The position numbers and the translations under genes were made by a program. This document shows, piece after piece, positions 60,229 through 64,000 of a stretch of 64,000 nucleotides of DNA. The stretch's first letter is position 1. Every line of letters starts with the position of its first letter. Under the pieces are notes generated by a model. The model ran no database searches. It saw only the letters and a program-made list of their open reading frames with translations, and had not been told where the DNA came from. Source of the DNA: Shewanella electrica (lineage in GTDB: Bacteria > Pseudomonadota > Gammaproteobacteria > Enterobacterales > Shewanellaceae); the NCBI RefSeq assembly GCF_022321485.1, contig NZ_JAKOGG010000005.1:292237-356236 (forward strand). Reading direction: 5' to 3'.

Positions 60229-61717
60229 GAGTGCTCTCGTCGGTTGATGTATTTGCTACAGGCTCAACTGCGCTGCTAGCGGCTCGCCACAAGATAAAGG
60301 TAAGATAACTGCCCCACGGCGCCACCTGCGCGGCTAATGCAGCAATCGCTTTGCTGTCATCGAGACCACAAGCCACCAACTGTTTTTTTATCACTAAATC
60401 ACTGGCCAGTAATACATCCGGCCAACCTTCGCCACGCAATTGTGCATAAGCCACCGTCCACGGGCCAATACCTTTGAGTGGCAACCACTCTTCTGCCTGA
60501 CTCTGTGGTTGGGCGGCACAAAAGCGCGCCAAGTTATCGATAGTTTGCTGCCGAGCTTTGGGCATGGCTAACTGACAGGGTTGGCGCGCCAACTGCGCGG
60601 CAGTGGGAAAAAACAGCCGCTGCTGTCCAGCGAGTTCCTGCCACGTACCATGTTGCTGAACCAGTTGATTAAGCAATTTAATCGCTTGGGTAACACTCAC
60701 TTGCTGACCGAGCACGGCGCGGATCCCCGCCTCAAAGCTACTTGCCACACCAGTAATGCGCGTACCAATATAGTGCTCCGCGATGTTGGCTAACTCAGGC
60801 ACATGGCACAATGCTGCACTGATGCGATAAGGATCAGCATCTAAATCAAACATGCGCCGCAACAGTTTGACTAATTGCGGCAGCAAGCGCATATCCGCCC
60901 CCGTCGCTAACTGGATGGTAATGCGCAGTTGATGTTGCTCCGGCTCATCCACGGCAAAAATGGCTGCGTGCATTTGGCCTTGCGGCGTAGTTAACGACAA
61001 CGTGCGGCCATAGCCCGTTTGTCCGTCTTGTTCAAACCATTCCATGCCCGCCACCGCACGCAGACGATAAAACGCCAGCATGGCTGCCCAGTCATACGGC
61101 GGCCGATAACTTTGCGTGAGTTGCAAGGTGCCAGAGTACGCTTCGCCAGCCCGGCGACGCAGTGATGAGGGGGACAGTTGCAGTTGTGCCTGAAACACCT
61201 CATTAAAACGTCGCACACTTTGAAAGCCGGCGGCAAACGCCACCTCGGTGATCGGCAACTGTGTTTGGTGCAACAACTGCTTGGCAAACATCACGCGGCA
61301 ATAATTCACGTAAGCTATTGGTGTGGTGCCCATCTTGCTGGCGAATAATCGCCTCAGCCAACGGGAAGATATGCCAAGGCGAGCGCTAATAGCATCAATA
61401 TTTAATGGTTGTTGGCTATCCAGCGCCGCTTGTTCAATCAAGCATAACGCGCGCTGCATGGTGGTATCGGTGCCAAGCCAAGGGTTAGAGCCTGGCGCAC
61501 TTTCAGGGCGACAACGTAAACATGGGCGTAAGCCCGCCGCGGCCGCCGCACTGGCACTATCGAAGTAGCGCACGTTTTGCTCCTGCGGTGCCACCGCCGG
61601 GCAAATTGGCCGACAATAAATGCCAGTAGAGAGCACGCCAACAAAAAAGACCCCGTCAAAGCGCGCGTCGCGGCTCAGCCGTGCTTGGCGATATTGCTGA
61701 TTAGCCAGCGTGTTCAT
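60218..61717 (-). CDS. Ada-AlkA fusion: DNA repair regulator and 3-methyladenine glycosylase II
   Basis: A 499-residue multi-domain protein. Residues 1-75 are the Ada zinc domain with C34, C38, C66 and C69, which repairs phosphotriesters and switches the protein on. About 80-195 is an AraC-type HTH (LGISSRWLRRLFASKMGTTP; EVAFAAGFQSVRRFNEVF). About 205-485 is AlkA, with an HhH motif (LKGIGPWTVAYAQLRG) and catalytic Asp440 in SDLVIKK. The O6-methyltransferase half of E. coli Ada is missing here but is supplied by the coupled ogt gene. Confidence 0.94.
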   Translation of the reverse strand: MNTLANQQYRQARLSRDARFDGVFFVGVLSTGIYCRPICPAVAPQEQNVRYFDSASAAAAAGLRPCLRCRPESAPGSNPWLGTDTTMQRALCLIEQAALDSQQPLNIDAISARLGISSRWLRRLFASKMGTTPIAYVNYCRVMFAKQLLHQTQLPITEVAFAAGFQSVRRFNEVFQAQLQLSPSSLRRRAGEAYSGTLQLTQSYRPPYDWAAMLAFYRLRAVAGMEWFEQDGQTGYGRTLSLTTPQGQMHAAIFAVDEPEQHQLRITIQLATGADMRLLPQLVKLLRRMFDLDADPYRISAALCHVPELANIAEHYIGTRITGVASSFEAGIRAVLGQQVSVTQAIKLLNQLVQQHGTWQELAGQQRLFFPTAAQLARQPCQLAMPKARQQTIDNLARFCAAQPQSQAEEWLPLKGIGPWTVAYAQLRGEGWPDVLLASDLVIKKQLVACGLDDSKAIAALAAQVAPWGSYLTFILWRAASSAVEPVANTSTDESTHES

Positions 61718-61895
61718 GAATGAAGCTCATATCGGTAATTAGTTGCCAGCAGAGTAACCAACTCAATCAGCCACCACCAGCGGGATTCGGCACTGTACCT
61801 GCGAAAAATTAGCAGGCTTTATCCGGTAATTTGCGCTGAAAGCGGTAACAACATTGGTTATGCTTAGCGGGATATTTATTAATCTAGAGTTTTGC

Positions 61896-63737
61896 ATGGT
61901 ACACCGTTTACTCACGTTATTTGAATCTTGGACACAACCCCTGCCAGATATTGAGCCGAGCACGCCCCCTAAAGGTTTGTTAGCCTTCTGCCGCCATTAC
62001 ACCAAAGGTTTTGAAAAACCGCTGCTTATTATGTCGATACTGACAGCAACCTTAGCCGTATTGGAAGTATCGCTGTTCGGTTTTATGGGGCAATTAGTGG
62101 ATTGGCTGGTAAGCAAGAATCCCGACACGCTACTATCGGAAGAAGGCGCGACCTTGATCGGCATGAGTCTGATGGTACTGGTGTTAATTCCATTGCTTAC
62201 GCTGTTACATGCGTTGATTGTTTATCAAACGCTACTCGGCAACTACCCGATGGCTATTCGCTGGCTGGCGCATAAGTATCTGCTCAAACAAAGTATCTCA
62301 TTTTATCAAAATGAGTTTGCTGGCCGCGTAGCCACCAAAGTAATGCAAACCTCACTAGCGGTGCGAGAAACGGTGATGAAACTGCTGGATGTATTGATGT
62401 ACATTCTGGTGTATTTCACCTCGATGGTGGTGATGATGGCAAAAGCTGATTGGCGCTTAGTCATCCCCATGGCTAGCTGGCTGGTGATTTACATCGGCTT
62501 GCAATGGTATTTCATCCCGCGGTTAAAAAGTGTGGCGAGCGAACAAGCCGATGCCCGCTCAACCATGACGGGGCGCATTGTCGACAGTTACTCCAATATT
62601 TCCACCGTTAAGCTGTTTGCTCATACCCATCAAGAAGCCCAATACGCCCGCAGCAGCATGCGCGAATTTCTGACTACCGTACATAAGCAGATGCGCCTAG
62701 TCACCGGTATTAACGTCAGTGTGCAGGTACTTAACTACTTATTAGCCTTTGCGGTCGCAGCATTATCTATCTGGTTATGGATGGGCAGTGCCATCAGCGT
62801 TGGCGCCATCGCCATTGCCGTGAGCTTGGCATTAAGGCTCAATGGGATGTCACAGTGGATCATGTGGGAAATCAGCGCATTATTCGAAAACTTAGGCACA
62901 GTGTCTGACGGTATGAATACCCTATCGCAGCCCACGAATATCGAAGATACCGCCGATGCAAAACCGCTGGCTATCCCGCACGGTGGCATCCATTTCAATA
63001 ACGTCAGTTTTGATTACGGCGAGAAAAATGGCGTACTGCAACAACTAGAACTCGACATTAAACCCGGGGAAAAGATTGGCCTCGTGGGTCGCTCCGGCGC
63101 GGGAAAATCTACGCTAGTGAATCTGTTGATGCGGTTTTACGATATCGAATACGGCGCGATTTTGATTGATGGCGAAGATATTCGCAGTGTTACGCAAGAT
63201 TCGCTGCGCAGTAATATCGGCATGGTGACACAAGATACATCACTACTGCATCGCTCAATTAGGGAGAACATCCTTTACGGGCGGCCAGAGGCTACCGAAG
63301 CGGAAATGCTCGCAGCCATCAAAAAAGCGCAAGCTGATGAGTTTATTGAGCAACTTACGGATCCCCATGGCAATCGCGGTTTAGATGCACAAGTGGGTGA
63401 ACGTGGAGTAAAACTCTCAGGTGGACAACGCCAACGTATCGCCATTGCGCGGGTATTACTTAAAGATGCACCGATCTTGGTGTTAGACGAGGCCACATCA
63501 GCGTTGGACTCCGAAGTAGAAGCCGCTATTCAAGAAAGCTTATATCAGCTAATGGAAGGCAAAACAGTTATCGCCATTGCCCATCGACTTTCCACTATTG
63601 CGGCAATGGATAGACTCATTGTGTTGGACCAAGGCAAGATTGTCGAGCAAGGCTCACACCAACAGTTGATCAGCCAAGGAGGAATTTATGCCCAACTTTG
63701 GCAGCGTCAAACGGGGGGCTTCTTGGGGTTAGATTAA
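61896..63737 (+). CDS. ABC exporter, fused membrane and ATPase domains
   Basis: A 613-residue half-transporter of the MsbA/multidrug type. Six membrane helices cover about residues 40-330. The ATPase domain follows, with Walker A GRSGAGKS, signature LSGGQRQRIAIAR and Walker B ILVLDEATSALD. It should work as a dimer; the substrate is unknown. I chose the ATG at 61896 (AGAG upstream); a longer frame with ATG at 61860 or TTG at 61854 is possible. It is divergent from the Ada-AlkA gene and ends with a good terminator. Confidence 0.9.
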   Translation: MVHRLLTLFESWTQPLPDIEPSTPPKGLLAFCRHYTKGFEKPLLIMSILTATLAVLEVSLFGFMGQLVDWLVSKNPDTLLSEEGATLIGMSLMVLVLIPLLTLLHALIVYQTLLGNYPMAIRWLAHKYLLKQSISFYQNEFAGRVATKVMQTSLAVRETVMKLLDVLMYILVYFTSMVVMMAKADWRLVIPMASWLVIYIGLQWYFIPRLKSVASEQADARSTMTGRIVDSYSNISTVKLFAHTHQEAQYARSSMREFLTTVHKQMRLVTGINVSVQVLNYLLAFAVAALSIWLWMGSAISVGAIAIAVSLALRLNGMSQWIMWEISALFENLGTVSDGMNTLSQPTNIEDTADAKPLAIPHGGIHFNNVSFDYGEKNGVLQQLELDIKPGEKIGLVGRSGAGKSTLVNLLMRFYDIEYGAILIDGEDIRSVTQDSLRSNIGMVTQDTSLLHRSIRENILYGRPEATEAEMLAAIKKAQADEFIEQLTDPHGNRGLDAQVGERGVKLSGGQRQRIAIARVLLKDAPILVLDEATSALDSEVEAAIQESLYQLMEGKTVIAIAHRLSTIAAMDRLIVLDQGKIVEQGSHQQLISQGGIYAQLWQRQTGGFLGLD

Positions 63738-63760
63738 CCAGCCCTCTTTATTTATCCGCA

Positions 63761-63784
63761 AGCAGGCCTTGAGCCTGCTTTTTT
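63761..63784 (+). terminator. Terminator of the ABC exporter
   Basis: AGCAGGC and GCCTGCT form a 7-bp stem with a 5-nt loop, followed by TTTTTT, 24 bp after the stop codon. Confidence 0.88.
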
Positions 63785-63812
63785 ACGCTGATAATAAATG
63801 TTAGCGGCCTCG

Positions 63813-63875
63813 GCTTACCGCTTACCGCTTACCGCTTACCGCTTACCGCTTACCGCTTACCGCTTACCGCTTACC
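63813..63875. repeat. Nine perfect tandem copies of GCTTACC
   Basis: Nine perfect head-to-tail copies of the 7-bp unit GCTTACC fill 63 bp between two terminators. The number of copies is likely to vary by replication slippage. Each junction spells ACCGCTTA, the same octamer as the BtsR half-site at 4776. Confidence 0.95.
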
Positions 63876-63891
63876 AGCATTTTACAGGCAT

Positions 63892-63915
63892 AAAAAAACC
63901 GCCTATAAGGCGGTT
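63892..63915 (-). terminator. Terminator of the tRNA-Glu transcript
   Basis: On the minus strand ACCGCC and GGCGGT pair around a short TA-rich loop and are followed by TTTTTT. It lies 10 bp after the tRNA 3' end. Confidence 0.85.
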
Positions 63916-63924
63916 AATTTAATT

Positions 63925-64000
63925 TGGCATCCCCTAGGGGATTCGAACCCCTGTTACCGCCGTGAAAGGGCGGTGTCCTAGGCCTCTAGACGAAGGGGAC
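63925..64000 (-). tRNA. tRNA-Glu (UUC)
   Basis: A complete 76-nt tRNA including an encoded CCA. The acceptor arm is GTCCCCT with AGGGGAT (G1 faces T72). The anticodon stem CCGCC/GGCGG frames the loop CTTTCAC with anticodon TTC. The T arm is CAGGGGTTCGAATCCCCTA. It starts exactly at the last base of the window, so any upstream tRNA or rRNA genes of its operon are not visible. Confidence 0.97.

Noticed and set aside
63813-63875. Possible CRISPR array
   Set aside because: The unit is 7 bp with no spacers. It is a simple tandem repeat, and no cas genes are in the window.

Overview
The window looks like chromosomal DNA of a Shewanella-type marine gammaproteobacterium. The evidence is the core gene orders (queA-tgt-yajC-secD-secF; rpsB-tsf-pyrH-frr-uppS-cdsA-dxr-rseP-bamA-skp-lpxD-fabZ-lpxA-lpxB-rnhB-dnaE-tilS; map-glnD-dapD; flavodoxin-truC-yqcC; syd/queF), several small DUF families typical of that group, and gammaproteobacterial regulatory sites. 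I see no prophage, insertion sequence, CRISPR array or defence island. This is mostly core chromosome, so the interest lies in regulation and in small accessory loci.

Left part (1-8 kb). The window opens inside the end of a LytTR response regulator of the BtsR type. A minus-strand operon follows, with a BtuCD/FecCD-type importer (Tat-signalled binding protein, permease, ATPase) and a SAM methyltransferase. A near-ideal ModE operator lies just upstream, which points to molybdate or tungstate uptake. A CstA-family transporter then has, in its promoter region, two copies of the BtsR direct-repeat motif at the expected 13-bp spacing, so regulator and target both lie in the window. Precorrin-2 dehydrogenase/ferrochelatase and a DUF2007 zinc-ribbon protein complete this part.

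Centre (8-41 kb). The tRNA-queuosine and Sec accessory operon is followed by acpH and rluA. Next comes a 20-kb minus-strand block that couples translation (rpsB, tsf, frr), UMP kinase, isoprenoid and phospholipid synthesis, outer-membrane assembly (rseP, bamA, skp), lipid A synthesis and the replicative polymerase. Diverging from rpsB are map, glnD and dapD. purU lies beyond, convergent with dapD.

Right part (41-64 kb). This region mixes a PTS IIC-IIB transporter coupled to a flavodoxin, truC/yqcC, DUF genes, and a CsrB-type regulatory RNA on the minus strand (46441-46837, 27 GGA motifs, upstream UvrY/GacA box). It continues with syd/queF, a Sfp-type phosphopantetheinyl transferase, a DUF4382 lipoprotein, a patatin phospholipase, a Kef-type antiporter, a diguanylate cyclase, sstT, cheV, an Ada-AlkA fusion coupled to ogt, and an ABC exporter. 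The window ends with nine perfect 7-bp tandem repeats and a tRNA-Glu gene on its last base. A degenerate dispersed repeat occurs at about 4.1 kb and 41.3-41.6 kb.
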